Position numbers and translations under genes: made by a program | NCBI GenBank assembly: GCA_027081015.1 | Contig: JALWMA010000144.1 | Coordinates: 1 to 64,000 of the forward strand | From: Campylobacterales bacterium | GTDB taxonomy: Bacteria > Campylobacterota > Campylobacteria > Campylobacterales > Hydrogenimonadaceae | DNA length: 64,000 bases | Direction of reading: 5' to 3' | Shown here: in pieces, positions 8,478 through 18,258 of the stretch | Numbering within the stretch: position 1 is the first letter of the stretch | How the letters are laid out: every line of letters starts with the position of its first letter | The notes under the pieces: generated by a model | Seen by the model: only the letters and a program-made list of their open reading frames with translations | Database searches by the model: none | What the model was told of the DNA's origin: nothing

Positions 8478-9659
8478 ATGATAGACCGTCCACTTTTCCT
8501 TGCAGTAACAGCACTCATCGTCATCGGCATGGTTTTCAGCTACTCCCTCTCGGCCTATACGGTGCTTCTGTACAATACGCAGCCCTACCACTTTTTTCTT
8601 CGCCAGTTCATCGCCGGAATGGCCGGTATCGTGATCATGTGGGCGCTGGCCAGGCAGAATCCCGAAAAGATCGTCACCCCGGTAGGGTTCACCCTATTCA
8701 CGGTCTCGGCCCTGCTTATGATAGCCCTCCCTTTTCTGCCCGAGCAGTTCGCCAAGGAGGTTGGCGGCGCAAAAAGATGGATACGCCTCGGGCCGGTATC
8801 TTTGGCGCCGGTGGAGTTCTTCAAGGTCGGGTTCGTCTTTTTTCTGGCGTGGAGCTTTTCGCGCAGGGTTCTGCCCCGCCACATGCAGAGAGGAAGCGGG
8901 GAGCGCTATACTCTCAAAGAGGAGCTTCTTATAGTCCTGCCCTATCTTCTGGTCTTCGTCGCGATCATGTTCATAATAGCGATTTTTCAAAACGATCTCG
9001 GGCAGGTTATAGTGCTTGGCGGTACCCTGCTGATCATGATGACTTTTGCCGGAAGCAGTCTGCGATTTTTCGGTGTTTCGATCCTGGTGGCGCTGGTGGC
9101 GTTCGCCGGGTTCATCGTGACATCACCGCACCGGATAGAGCGCTTCAAGGGGTGGTGGTTCATGCTGCAGAACCTCCTGGCGCAGCTCTTTCCGCAGTGG
9201 GCGGCGAAGGTGCCGAAGGTCGATCTGGCCGAAGAGCCCTACCAGGTGAGCAACTCCCTGCACGCCATTCACCACGGCGGACTCTTCGGCACGGGCCTGG
9301 GCAACGGGGTGCTCAAACTCGGCTTTTTGAGCGAGGTGCACACCGACTTCGTGCTGGCCGGCATGGCCGAAGAGATAGGCATTGTGGGGGTGGGTGCGGT
9401 AGTCGTACTTATGATGTTTGTGATATTCAGGCTGCTGAAGATCGCCGGGCGCAGCGAAGAGCCGGTCTACTACCTCTACTGCGTAGGGCTGGCTATGATT
9501 ATCGGCTTCGCCTTTTTGATAAACGCTCTGGGAATAAGCGGCGTGATACCGCTGAAGGGGATAGCCGTTCCGTTTCTAAGCTACGGCGGGTCGCAGGTAC
9601 TGGCGCTTTCGGTGGGGGTGGGGCTTGCACTCTCGATGAGCAAGAGGGCGAGGCTCTGA
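8478..9659 (+). CDS. ftsW: FtsW/RodA/SpoVE family peptidoglycan glycosyltransferase
   Basis: Multi-TM; GGAKRWIRLGPVSLAPVEFFK, ISGVIPLKGIAVPFLSYGGSQVLAL. Confidence 0.92.
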   Translation: MIDRPLFLAVTALIVIGMVFSYSLSAYTVLLYNTQPYHFFLRQFIAGMAGIVIMWALARQNPEKIVTPVGFTLFTVSALLMIALPFLPEQFAKEVGGAKRWIRLGPVSLAPVEFFKVGFVFFLAWSFSRRVLPRHMQRGSGERYTLKEELLIVLPYLLVFVAIMFIIAIFQNDLGQVIVLGGTLLIMMTFAGSSLRFFGVSILVALVAFAGFIVTSPHRIERFKGWWFMLQNLLAQLFPQWAAKVPKVDLAEEPYQVSNSLHAIHHGGLFGTGLGNGVLKLGFLSEVHTDFVLAGMAEEIGIVGVGAVVVLMMFVIFRLLKIAGRSEEPVYYLYCVGLAMIIGFAFLINALGISGVIPLKGIAVPFLSYGGSQVLALSVGVGLALSMSKRARL

Positions 9660-9710
9660 CCCTGCCGCTTCGTTTGGATTCGGTATAAATTTCACATTTT
9701 AGGAGAGCAG

Positions 9711-10415
9711 GTGCAAAACGACAAACTGAACAGGATGATAGAGATGTTCGGGCTTCAAAACAGGCTGAACGACGATACAAACGGCCCGAAGTGGCGAGAT
9801 GGTGTCACGAAGCATGGGAAAGTGATAAACTGGAAGCGGTGCATAGTGATGGAGACCGCCGAACTGATCGACAGCTTCAGCTGGAAGCACTGGAAGAGCA
9901 TTGACGGCGGAATAGATATAGAGAATATCAGAATCGAGATGGTCGATATCTGGCACTTCGTAATGAGCTACATTCTGCGCTTCAAAACCCCCGAAGAGGC
10001 GGCGAAAAAAGCTCTGGAGAGGATGACGGAGAGCGGCATCAGGCTGCCTGAGAGCTGGAGTCCGAGAGACAACCAACGCATAGAGGAGCTCCTTTCGCCG
10101 TTCGAGGATCTTATGGCGCTTGCCCTCATAAAGAGCGACGACGAAGCCTATATGGAGGAGCTGCTCGAGAAGTTTTGGGAGGCTCTGGATGCGGTGGGCA
10201 TGAGCTTCGATGACCTCTACCGTCTCTACATAGGCAAAAACGCCCTGAACCAGTTTCGGCAGCTGCACGGATACAAAGAGGGCACCTACACCAAAATCTG
10301 GAACGGCAGGGAGGATAATGCCGTGATGCAGGAGATACTGGCCGAAAACCCCGAAATTACCTACGAGGGACTTCTGCGCGAGCTCGGGAATAGGTATGCG
10401 CAAGCGTGTGCTTAG
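9711..10415 (+). CDS. dut: Dimeric all-alpha dUTPase (MazG-like NTP pyrophosphatase superfamily)
   Basis: GTG start; CIVMETAELIDSFSWKHWK, NIRIEMVDIWHF. Confidence 0.85.
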   Translation: MQNDKLNRMIEMFGLQNRLNDDTNGPKWRDGVTKHGKVINWKRCIVMETAELIDSFSWKHWKSIDGGIDIENIRIEMVDIWHFVMSYILRFKTPEEAAKKALERMTESGIRLPESWSPRDNQRIEELLSPFEDLMALALIKSDDEAYMEELLEKFWEALDAVGMSFDDLYRLYIGKNALNQFRQLHGYKEGTYTKIWNGREDNAVMQEILAENPEITYEGLLRELGNRYAQACA

Positions 10416-10441
10416 CGGCGGGCGGCGCTCAAAGGTGTGCC

Positions 10442-11455
10442 GTGCGAAGTAAAATTTTGCTGACCGGCGGCGGTACGGGAGGGCACCTTTCGATCGTGCG
10501 CTCGGTAAAAGAGGAGCTTCTAAAAAGGGGCATAAAGCCTTTTTACATCGGCTCCGAGAGCGGGCAGGACAGGGCGTGGTTCGGCGACGACGACGGTTTT
10601 GAACAGAGTCTCTTTCTGGAATCTTCGGGCGTCGTGAACAAAAGGGGTTTTGCGAAAATCGCATCGATAATCCGGCTTCTGAAATCTGCCCGTGAAGCAC
10701 GGGCCTTCATGAAAGAGCACGATATAGAAGCGGTGCTCAGCGTCGGCGGTTTTTCGGCCGCACCCGCCTCTTTCGCCGCCGTTTATTCAAAAATCCCGCT
10801 CTTCATTCATGAGCAAAATGCCGTAAGCGGCCGCCTGAACCGCATCCTCAAGCCTTTTGCAGAACGCTTTTTCAGCTCGTATGAAGAGAGTTTCACACAC
10901 TACCCGGTAAGCGATATTTTTTTCGAAACCGCCAGGGTGCGGACGGAGGTAAAGAGCGTCATATTCCTCGGGGGAAGCCAGGGTGCAAGAGCGGTAAACG
11001 ACTTCGCGCTTTCGGTCGCCGCCGGGTTGAGAGAGCGCGGCGTATCCATCATCCACCAGACAGGAAGCGGGGACTACCTGCGTGTCAAAGGGGCTTACGA
11101 AAAGGCGGGAATAGAGGCCGATCTTTTCGATTTCGACAGGAGTTTGAGCCGAAAGATAGCCGCCGCGGACTTCGCGGTAAGCCGCGCCGGTGCCGGAACG
11201 CTCTGGGAGCTTGCGGCAAACCGTATTCCGTCGCTTTTCGTACCCTACCCGTACGCCGCCGGAGACCACCAGTACAAAAACGCCCTTTTTCTGCAGCGCA
11301 GATCGGCGGCTTGGGTGGCGCGCGAGAGTGAGCTGAAGCCCGATCTTTTGTGGAGGCTGCTCGAAAGCGACATCGAAAGCGTCAGCAGAAGGCTCGCTAC
11401 AGCGATAGAGCCGGGCGGAGCAAAGAAGATAGCGGACGCTCTGACGGGAGGTTGA
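10442..11455 (+). CDS. murG: UDP-GlcNAc:lipid II N-acetylglucosaminyltransferase
   Basis: RSKILLTGGGTGGHLSIVRSV, FIHEQNAVSGRLNR, SRAGAGTLWELA; GTG start chosen inside track ORF 10406. Confidence 0.94.
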   Translation: MRSKILLTGGGTGGHLSIVRSVKEELLKRGIKPFYIGSESGQDRAWFGDDDGFEQSLFLESSGVVNKRGFAKIASIIRLLKSAREARAFMKEHDIEAVLSVGGFSAAPASFAAVYSKIPLFIHEQNAVSGRLNRILKPFAERFFSSYEESFTHYPVSDIFFETARVRTEVKSVIFLGGSQGARAVNDFALSVAAGLRERGVSIIHQTGSGDYLRVKGAYEKAGIEADLFDFDRSLSRKIAAADFAVSRAGAGTLWELAANRIPSLFVPYPYAAGDHQYKNALFLQRRSAAWVARESELKPDLLWRLLESDIESVSRRLATAIEPGGAKKIADALTGG

Positions 11456-11615
11456 TATTTGTTGTCGGTCCGCGGGCTCGGCCCGGAGTTTGCAAGCGGC
11501 GTTCAAAAGGTAAACGACCGACAGGGATCTGTTTGGTTATAATATATTGAAGATGAAACTCAAACCCGCAGTGCCCGAAGGGTCGAAGTGCATAAACAGA
11601 TCGAAGGAGAAGATC

Positions 11616-11933
11616 ATGACCAAAAACGAATCGGCGCAGATAGAGGAGCTTAAAAAGGAGATGGAGGCTCTTAAAGAAGATCTTTCCAAGCTTACGCAGA
11701 CACTCGGGAAGATCACGGAAGAGAAGATAAAGAGCTCGGCGGGAGATATAAAGGATCAGATTCTTTCGCAGATCCCCAAAGAGCAGCTGGAGCAGCTCGA
11801 AGAGGTGAAGGCGAAGAGCGAGGAGGTGCTCGAGACTCTAAAGGAGCAGCAGGAGAAGCATCCGGCCGGTACTCTGCTTGTGGCCGCGGGTATAGGGTTT
11901 TTGCTGGGCAGGGTGCTGGGCGGAAAGAGCTGA
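11616..11933 (+). CDS. DUF883/ElaB-YqjD-like C-tail-anchored membrane protein
   Basis: Amphipathic coiled coil followed by HPAGTLLVAAGIGFLLGRVLGGKS; internal ATG of track ORF 11547. Confidence 0.65.
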   Translation: MTKNESAQIEELKKEMEALKEDLSKLTQTLGKITEEKIKSSAGDIKDQILSQIPKEQLEQLEEVKAKSEEVLETLKEQQEKHPAGTLLVAAGIGFLLGRVLGGKS

Positions 11934-12271
11934 TGGCCAAGGTTACCGTATCGGACTTCATTATCGCGCTGCTCGATCTGGCGGAAGCGCAGAGCAGGGC
12001 GTTTCAGGAGTCGGCCGAAAACTTCTTGAACCGTCAGCGCAAGGCTCTGCACGAGTCGCTTTTCAGGAGTCTCTGGATGGGGGCGTGGATAGTGCTTGCC
12101 GCCGTGGCCGTTATGGGTGCGCTTGCTTTTTTCACACTCGGTTTCTACAGGTGGCTCTCGCTCCATCTTCCGGAAACCGCCGCCCCTTTTGCGGCTGGGG
12201 GCCTGCTGCTGCTTTTCGCGCTGCTTTTCGGCTTTTTGGCGCTCAAACTCAGAAGTGACGAAGATGGGTGA
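11933..12271 (+). CDS. YqjE-like (phage holin superfamily III type) two-TM membrane protein
   Basis: DLAEAQSRAFQESAENFLNR... SLWMGAWIVLAAVAVMGALAFFTLGFYRWL... GGLLLLFALLFGFLALKLR; overlaps the stop of the preceding gene. Confidence 0.6.
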   Translation: MAKVTVSDFIIALLDLAEAQSRAFQESAENFLNRQRKALHESLFRSLWMGAWIVLAAVAVMGALAFFTLGFYRWLSLHLPETAAPFAAGGLLLLFALLFGFLALKLRSDEDG

Positions 12272-12545
12272 AGAGCTGAAAGAGGCGAAAGAGAGGTTCG
12301 AAGCGCTCTCGAAGGGGAGGTACTACCCCAAAAGGCTCACCCTTCAGGAGGCGAAGGAGCGGCTTGCCCGGACCGATCCGGGACTTGACATTTCGCCCCT
12401 TTTGAGCGCGAAAGATGCCGCCGAACTTAAGCGTGCCGCTCTTTCGCTTCTGGCCCAGTCGGCGCAGCCGCAGACCCTTTCGTACTTCTCGCCCCTGCTC
12501 ATCGAGGCTCTGGACGAGGTGTTGAAGCTGCTCGACGATAGATAG
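12264..12545 (+). CDS. Hypothetical cytosolic protein, third gene of YqjD/YqjE-like cassette
   Basis: ATG at 12264 overlaps upstream stop; MGEELKEAKERFEALSKGRYYPKRLTLQEAKERL. Confidence 0.6.
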   Translation: MGEELKEAKERFEALSKGRYYPKRLTLQEAKERLARTDPGLDISPLLSAKDAAELKRAALSLLAQSAQPQTLSYFSPLLIEALDEVLKLLDDR

Positions 12546-12554
12546 GGCACGGCC

Positions 12555-13289
12555 TTAGCGGACTACTTCTCCGTCGTAGGAGACTATGCCCCTCATGAGG
12601 TTTCCTACATGTTTGAAGCCCTGGGCCTTCATCACATGCTGTATCTGGTAGCTGCGGCTTCCCGTGTGGCAGTAGAGTATGAGGTGATCCTCTTTTTTGC
12701 CCTGAATTTTGCCGAACCAGTCGTAAAACTGTGATGTGGGCCAAAGTTCGTCCACCCCTTTGATGCGGCCCATCTGGTACTCCATAGGCTCACGTACGTC
12801 TATCAGCTCGAACCGCACCATTCCAAGATCTCTCGCCTCAAGCAGCGCTTCGAGCTCCTCGCCGTCGAGCTGCTCTTTCGTTACGAGCAGTTCCGCCTCC
12901 TCCTGTGTAAGGCCTCTCGAGTGCAGGTGTACGGCCTCCTCCATCTCCTCTTCCGCCTTATGCTTCGCGGCATACTCCGGCGTGCAGAAGATTCCGCAGT
13001 GGCAGTACCCCTGCTCGGGGATCTCCTTCTCGAGCGCCGGTTTGCATGGGCATATGCGGTTGTCTGCAGCCTTTCTCTCTTCGGGGGTTTCGCCCACCAC
13101 CATGAAGCAGGGGCAGTACCTTTTGCCGTAGATCATCTTGTTGCGGGCAAGCCCCATCGCGACCCCTTCGTTTATCTCGCTGTCGGGGTTTTGGACGAAT
13201 CCGAACTGCTTGTTGACCTTCTCTACGAATCTCCATGTCTTTTCGAGTTCCGTCTGAAACTCGGGTGAATTGGGATCTATCTGCTGCAT
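12555..13289 (-). CDS. Ferredoxin:thioredoxin reductase catalytic-chain domain fused to a C-terminal rhodanese domain
   Basis: CPC...CPC...CHC pattern (YCPCFMVV...ICPCKPAL...GYCHCGIF); rhodanese IDVREPMEYQMGRIKG and catalytic loop LYCHTGSRSY. Confidence 0.85.
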   Translation of the reverse strand: MQQIDPNSPEFQTELEKTWRFVEKVNKQFGFVQNPDSEINEGVAMGLARNKMIYGKRYCPCFMVVGETPEERKAADNRICPCKPALEKEIPEQGYCHCGIFCTPEYAAKHKAEEEMEEAVHLHSRGLTQEEAELLVTKEQLDGEELEALLEARDLGMVRFELIDVREPMEYQMGRIKGVDELWPTSQFYDWFGKIQGKKEDHLILYCHTGSRSYQIQHVMKAQGFKHVGNLMRGIVSYDGEVVR

Positions 13290-13504
13290 AGGCCATCTTT
13301 CCTTCTGTGTAATTCCAAGTAAATATCGGTAATTTAAGCTGTGATTATAGAGAAAAAAAGTGGATATTATTTTTAAAGCTCTCTTTTAACTTGTCTGAAA
13401 AGGTTTTGAGAAAAATAGACCGGGCTTCTTCATACTCTATTACCGACATTTCAAAAGAATTTGGATAAAATCGGAACAATTTTATTTACAAGGTTCTAAC
13501 GACT

Positions 13505-16072
13505 ATGGATATCAGACAGGCTTTTTTGGATTACTTCGCGTCTAAAGGGCATAAAATATACGAGAGCTCCCCCCTCGTGCCCGACGACCCCACGCTCCTA
13601 TTTACCAATGCCGGAATGGTCCCTTTCAAGAATATCTTTACCGGTGAAGTCCCGGCACCGACCCCGCCGAGGGCGGCGAGCTGCCAGACCTGCATAAGGG
13701 CGGGCGGAAAGCACAACGACCTCGAGAATGTGGGCCATACCGCCAGACACCACACCTTTTTCGAGATGCTCGGAAATTTCAGTTTCGGAGACTACTTCAA
13801 AGAGGAGGCCGTAGCCTATGCGTGGGAGTTCGTAACCGAAGTGTTGGAGCTGCCGAAAGATCGGCTCTGGGTAACGGTTCACGAGAGCGACGACGAGGCG
13901 GAGGAGATCTGGGCGAAGCATATAGCGCGCGACCGCATTCTGCGCATGGGTGACAAGGACAACTTCTGGCAGATGGGCGATACCGGCCCCTGCGGACCCT
14001 GCAGCGAGATATTCTACGACCAGGGAGAGGAGCACTTCAACGGTCCCGAAGACTATCTGGGCGGAGAGGGCGACCGCTTTTTGGAGATATGGAACCTCGT
14101 ATTCATGCAGTACGAGCGCGACAAAGATGGAAACCTCACCCCGCTGCCGAAGCCTTCGATAGATACCGGGATGGGCCTCGAGCGTGTCGTCGCCGTAAAA
14201 GAGGGCAAGCTCAGCAACTACGATACGGAGCTTTTTATGCCGATCATCAGGGCGGTCGAAGAGCTTGTGGGCAGAAAGTACGAGTACGAGAGCGGTGCGA
14301 GCTACAGGGTCATAGCCGACCATCTCCGCTCTACCGCTTTTCTGCTTGCGCAGGGTGTGAACTTCTCGAACGAAGGGCGCGGCTACGTTCTGCGCCGTAT
14401 TCTGCGCCGTGCGGTGCGCCACGGCTATATGCTGGGGCTGAGGGAGCCTTTCATGTACAGGCTCGTGGATGTTCTGGTGCAGATAATGGGCGGCCACTAC
14501 ACCTACCTCCGGGAGAAAAGAGAGGGCGTCAAACAGATGATGCGGCTCGAAGAGGAGCGCTTCTTTGCGACGATCGCGGCGGGAATAGAGCTCTTCGAAA
14601 AGGAGCTTCGAAACACGAAAAACCTCTTCAGCGGCGCCGTCGCGTTCAAGCTATACGACACATACGGTTTTCCGCTGGACCTGACGCAGGATATGCTCAA
14701 AGAGAGAGACATGGATGTGGACATAGCCGAATTCGAGCGGCTGATGAACGAGCAGCGGATGCGTGCGAAGGCCGCCTGGAAAGGGAGCGGCGACGCGGCC
14801 GTGGAGGGCGACTTCAGGGCCCTGCTGGAGGAGTTCGGCAAAAACAGCTTCGTGGGTTACGACTCCTTGAGTGCCGAAAGCAGGGTTCTTGCGGTTTTGA
14901 ACGAGAGTTTCGCAAGGGTGAAGTGCCTGAACCCGGGACAGAAGGGGTGGTTGCTGCTCGATGTCACACCCTTCTACGCCGAGAGCGGCGGGCAGACGGG
15001 CGATGCTGGGGAGCTGAAGGAGCCCGGCTCCGGGCAGAGGGTTGCGGAGGTTCTCTATACGAAGAAGTTTTTCGACCTCAATCTGAGCGAAGTAGAGGCC
15101 GAAGCCAAGATCTGCGAAAACGACGATCTCGAAGCGGTCGTAGACAGCTCACGCCGCGAGATAGCCAAGCACCACAGCGCTACCCATCTGCTCCACAGCG
15201 CTCTGCGAGAGATACTCGGAGAGCATGTAACCCAGGCGGGGTCGCTGGTGGAGGCGAACAGGCTCCGTTTCGACTTCAGCCACCCCAAACCCCTTACCGC
15301 CGAAGAGATTACGGCCGTCGAAGAGAGGGTTAACGCGATCGTGGAGCGCGGCATCGAGGCGGATGTGGAGGAGATGGCTCTCGAAGATGCCAAAAATAGA
15401 GGCGCGATGGCCCTTTTCGGCGAGAAGTACGGTGAAAAGGTGCGCGTAGTCGCATTCGGCGACACCTCCGTAGAGCTTTGCGGCGGCACCCATGTGCACA
15501 ACACGGCGGAGATAGGAGTGTTTCTGATAACCAAAGAGAGCGGCGTGAGTGCCGGTGTGCGGCGCATAGAGGCGGTCTGCGGACACGCCGCGTACGAGTC
15601 GGTAAAAAAGATGCGCTCTACGCTGGCGGAGATAGCGGGCGAACTGAAGGCGAAAGAGCCGATGCAGGGCATCGCCAAGCTTAAGTCGCAGATAAGAGAG
15701 CTCAAAAGCGAGCTGGCCGCGGCGCAAAAGAGCAGAAAGAGCGAGCTGAAGGCCGAGTCTATAGGCGGTGTAACCGTAATTGTCGAAGAGGTAGAAGGCG
15801 GCGACATAAAGGAGATGATAGACGATCTCAAAAACGCACACGATAGTGTTGCCGTCATGCTCTTTCAGAAAAGAGGCGACAAGGTTCTGATAGCCGCGGG
15901 GCAGAAGAACAGCCCGATAAAAGCGGGTGCATGGGTCAAAGAGATCGCGCCGGTGCTTGGCGGCGGCGGCGGCGGACGAGACGACTTCGCGCAGGCCGGG
16001 GGCAAGGATGCGTCGAAGATTCCCGAGGCGAAAGAGAAGGCGCTCTCGTACCTCAAAGAGAAGATAGGCTAA
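13505..16072 (+). CDS. alaS: Alanyl-tRNA synthetase
   Basis: 855 aa; [51 protein letters not shown]-terminal [15 protein letters not shown]. Confidence 0.98.
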   Translation: MDIRQAFLDYFASKGHKIYESSPLVPDDPTLLFTNAGMVPFKNIFTGEVPAPTPPRAASCQTCIRAGGKHNDLENVGHTARHHTFFEMLGNFSFGDYFKEEAVAYAWEFVTEVLELPKDRLWVTVHESDDEAEEIWAKHIARDRILRMGDKDNFWQMGDTGPCGPCSEIFYDQGEEHFNGPEDYLGGEGDRFLEIWNLVFMQYERDKDGNLTPLPKPSIDTGMGLERVVAVKEGKLSNYDTELFMPIIRAVEELVGRKYEYESGASYRVIADHLRSTAFLLAQGVNFSNEGRGYVLRRILRRAVRHGYMLGLREPFMYRLVDVLVQIMGGHYTYLREKREGVKQMMRLEEERFFATIAAGIELFEKELRNTKNLFSGAVAFKLYDTYGFPLDLTQDMLKERDMDVDIAEFERLMNEQRMRAKAAWKGSGDAAVEGDFRALLEEFGKNSFVGYDSLSAESRVLAVLNESFARVKCLNPGQKGWLLLDVTPFYAESGGQTGDAGELKEPGSGQRVAEVLYTKKFFDLNLSEVEAEAKICENDDLEAVVDSSRREIAKHHSATHLLHSALREILGEHVTQAGSLVEANRLRFDFSHPKPLTAEEITAVEERVNAIVERGIEADVEEMALEDAKNRGAMALFGEKYGEKVRVVAFGDTSVELCGGTHVHNTAEIGVFLITKESGVSAGVRRIEAVCGHAAYESVKKMRSTLAEIAGELKAKEPMQGIAKLKSQIRELKSELAAAQKSRKSELKAESIGGVTVIVEEVEGGDIKEMIDDLKNAHDSVAVMLFQKRGDKVLIAAGQKNSPIKAGAWVKEIAPVLGGGGGGRDDFAQAGGKDASKIPEAKEKALSYLKEKIG

Positions 16073-16091
16073 AGAGAAAGAGGAGTGTACT

Positions 16092-16583
16092 ATGAGAGAG
16101 TTTGCGGCGGAACTTTTCGGTAACTACGCTTTCGTAATTCTCTTTTTGCATGTATTGGGCGCCATCGTATGGGTCGGCGGAATGATAGCAATGCGCATAG
16201 CCGTACATCCCGCTTTGCAGCATATAGAAGATACGAAAGTGCGGCTTGCAAGAACGCTGGAGATGGTGGGAAACCTCTTTCGGCTGGTACTCCCTTTCAT
16301 AGTGCTGCTTCTTCTAACCGGGCTTATTATGGGTCTTGCCGTCGGCTCCGGCGGTACGAAGTCGGGGATGTTCGTCCATATGAAAGAGGGTATCTGGCTG
16401 ATCATGACCCTAAACTACGCGATGATGGTGAGGCTTAGAAACAGGGCCGAGAGGTTTTTCATCTCCGGCGATCTTGCCGGTGCGCGCAAAACGATGGAGC
16501 CGGTGGCGAAGATTATGCTGCCTCTCAATATTCTTCTGGGGCTTATCGCCCTCGCCGCCGGGATCTCTTTGAGGGGCTTTTGA
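16092..16583 (+). CDS. CopD/DUF4149-like integral membrane protein
   Basis: 163 aa, 4 predicted TM; FLHVLGAIVWVGGMIAMRIAVHPAL. Confidence 0.6.
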   Translation: MREFAAELFGNYAFVILFLHVLGAIVWVGGMIAMRIAVHPALQHIEDTKVRLARTLEMVGNLFRLVLPFIVLLLLTGLIMGLAVGSGGTKSGMFVHMKEGIWLIMTLNYAMMVRLRNRAERFFISGDLAGARKTMEPVAKIMLPLNILLGLIALAAGISLRGF

Positions 16584-17143
16584 GGCGGATGATACTTCTG
16601 GGCTCCTCTTCAGCTACGCGTGCTCAAATATTGAGTAATAGAGGAGTAGAGTTTGAGCAGGTCGGCTGCGGCTTCGACGAGGAGTCTATAGACCACTCCG
16701 TACCCGAAAACTTCGTATACCACGCGGCGATGGGGAAGATGCGTGCCTGCGAAGCCGAGCACGGTCTCTCCGTGCCGATACTCTGTGCAGACACGGTTGT
16801 CACTGCACACGGGGAGATTCTGAGAAAGGCCTCGAGCGTCGAAGAGGCCCGAAAAATCCTGAAGATGCAGAGCGGCAGCAGGGTCGCCATATTGACCTGC
16901 ATGGTCTACAAGAGCGAAGAGTTGATGTTTGTAGACCTCTCCAGTACGCTCTACGAGTTTCTGCCGTTCGACGAGGAGCGGCTGGAGCGCTACCTCGAGA
17001 GCGGCGAGTGGAGGGGCAAAGCCGGGGCCTGCATGGTGGAGGGGTTCTGCAAACCCTACATAAAGTCGGTGCAGGGGCTGGAGTCGTGCGCGATGGGGCT
17101 TACGGTAGAGAAGCTGGAGCCCTGGCTGAAAGGTGATGCGTGA
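16580..17143 (+). CDS. maf: Maf-like nucleoside triphosphate pyrophosphatase
   Basis: LLGSSSATRAQILSNRGVEFE, VPILCADTVVTAHGEILRKA. Confidence 0.92.
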   Translation: MRRMILLGSSSATRAQILSNRGVEFEQVGCGFDEESIDHSVPENFVYHAAMGKMRACEAEHGLSVPILCADTVVTAHGEILRKASSVEEARKILKMQSGSRVAILTCMVYKSEELMFVDLSSTLYEFLPFDEERLERYLESGEWRGKAGACMVEGFCKPYIKSVQGLESCAMGLTVEKLEPWLKGDA

Positions 17144-18258
17144 AGAGGCGAAGCGGGGAGTTCTACAAAGCAGAGCTGGAGGCCCTCGGGCGCTCCGGCC
17201 GATTTCGCGAGCCCTATATCTCCGATCCGAAACGTATAGATATGGCATCGAACGACTATCTGGGTCTGGCGCACAGAAAGAGCCTTTTGAAAAGAGCCTG
17301 CAAAAAGCTCGGCAGGTACGACCGGCACGCCCCGAAGTCTTCGCTTTTCGTAGGAGGGTACCATCCGATCCACCGCGAATTCGAAAGAGCTCTCTGCGAA
17401 GCGAACCGGTTCGAGGCGGGAGTCGTGGCCGGGAGCGGCTTTTTGGCGAATCTGGGGCTGATCGAAGCGCTTGTGAGAAGGGGCGATACCCTCTTTATCG
17501 ACGAGAGCTACCACGCCAGCGGAATGGTCGCGACAAAGCTCGTGCAGGGGAGTGTGAAACTCTTTTCGCACAACGACCCGGAGGATCTGATCGCCAAGCT
17601 GGCCGAAACGGAGAGCGGCGGCAGAAAGATCGTCGCGGTAGAGGGGATCTACTCGATGGAAGGGGATATGCTCAAAAGGGAGTTCTTCGATATCGCCGAA
17701 TGGTTCGATGCGTTGATGATAGTGGACGAAGCGCACAGCAGCGGCACGGTTGGCCCGAACCTGCTCGGAGTCTTCGACCATTACGCCATAGAGCCGGGTG
17801 CGAGGCATATAAAGATGGGGACTCTCGGCAAAGCATACGGGAGCTACGGCGCCTATATTCTCGGCTCCAAAGAGGTGATTTCGTTTCTGCATAACAGGGC
17901 GAAGCCGCTCATCTACGCGACCGCCCCCTCACTCTTCGATACGGCGCTCGCATACGAGGGCTTCAGGCGCATCGTGAAAAAGAGAGAGAGCCTCAAAAAG
18001 AGGATCGAAAAGCTCAAGAGTGTGGCCGAGGAGTATACGGGAAGCAGACCGGATGGAATGATAGTACCCGTACCGATGCCCGATATAGCCACGGCTATGC
18101 GGCTAAAAGAGGGGCTGGCCGAAGAGGGTTTCGAAGTGGGCGCCATCAGACCCCCTACGGTCAGGAGCCCCATACTGCGCATAATCTTGCGAACCTCCGT
18201 GAAGCCCAAAAAGTACCGAAGACTCTTTGAGAAGATGGAAGAGCTTCTGAATGGGTGA
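17140..18258 (+). CDS. PLP-dependent alpha-oxoamine synthase (8-amino-7-oxononanoate synthase / KBL family)
   Basis: GTG start overlapping maf stop (GTGA); DMASNDYLGLAHRK, DTLFIDESYHASG, MIVDEAHSSGTVGP, HIKMGTLGKAYGSYGAYILGS. Confidence 0.85.
   Translation: MKRRSGEFYKAELEALGRSGRFREPYISDPKRIDMASNDYLGLAHRKSLLKRACKKLGRYDRHAPKSSLFVGGYHPIHREFERALCEANRFEAGVVAGSGFLANLGLIEALVRRGDTLFIDESYHASGMVATKLVQGSVKLFSHNDPEDLIAKLAETESGGRKIVAVEGIYSMEGDMLKREFFDIAEWFDALMIVDEAHSSGTVGPNLLGVFDHYAIEPGARHIKMGTLGKAYGSYGAYILGSKEVISFLHNRAKPLIYATAPSLFDTALAYEGFRRIVKKRESLKKRIEKLKSVAEEYTGSRPDGMIVPVPMPDIATAMRLKEGLAEEGFEVGAIRPPTVRSPILRIILRTSVKPKKYRRLFEKMEELLNG

Noticed and set aside
13326-13446. Distant 8-bp inverted repeat tcggtaat / attaccga between the FTR-rhodanese gene and alaS
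   Set aside because: Arms are over 100 bp apart and only 8 bp long; could easily be chance in an AT-rich intergenic region.
15958-15975. GGC-repeat tract (ggcggcggcggcgga)
   Set aside because: Encodes the normal glycine-rich C-terminal segment of AlaRS ([15 protein letters not shown]), not a regulatory microsatellite.
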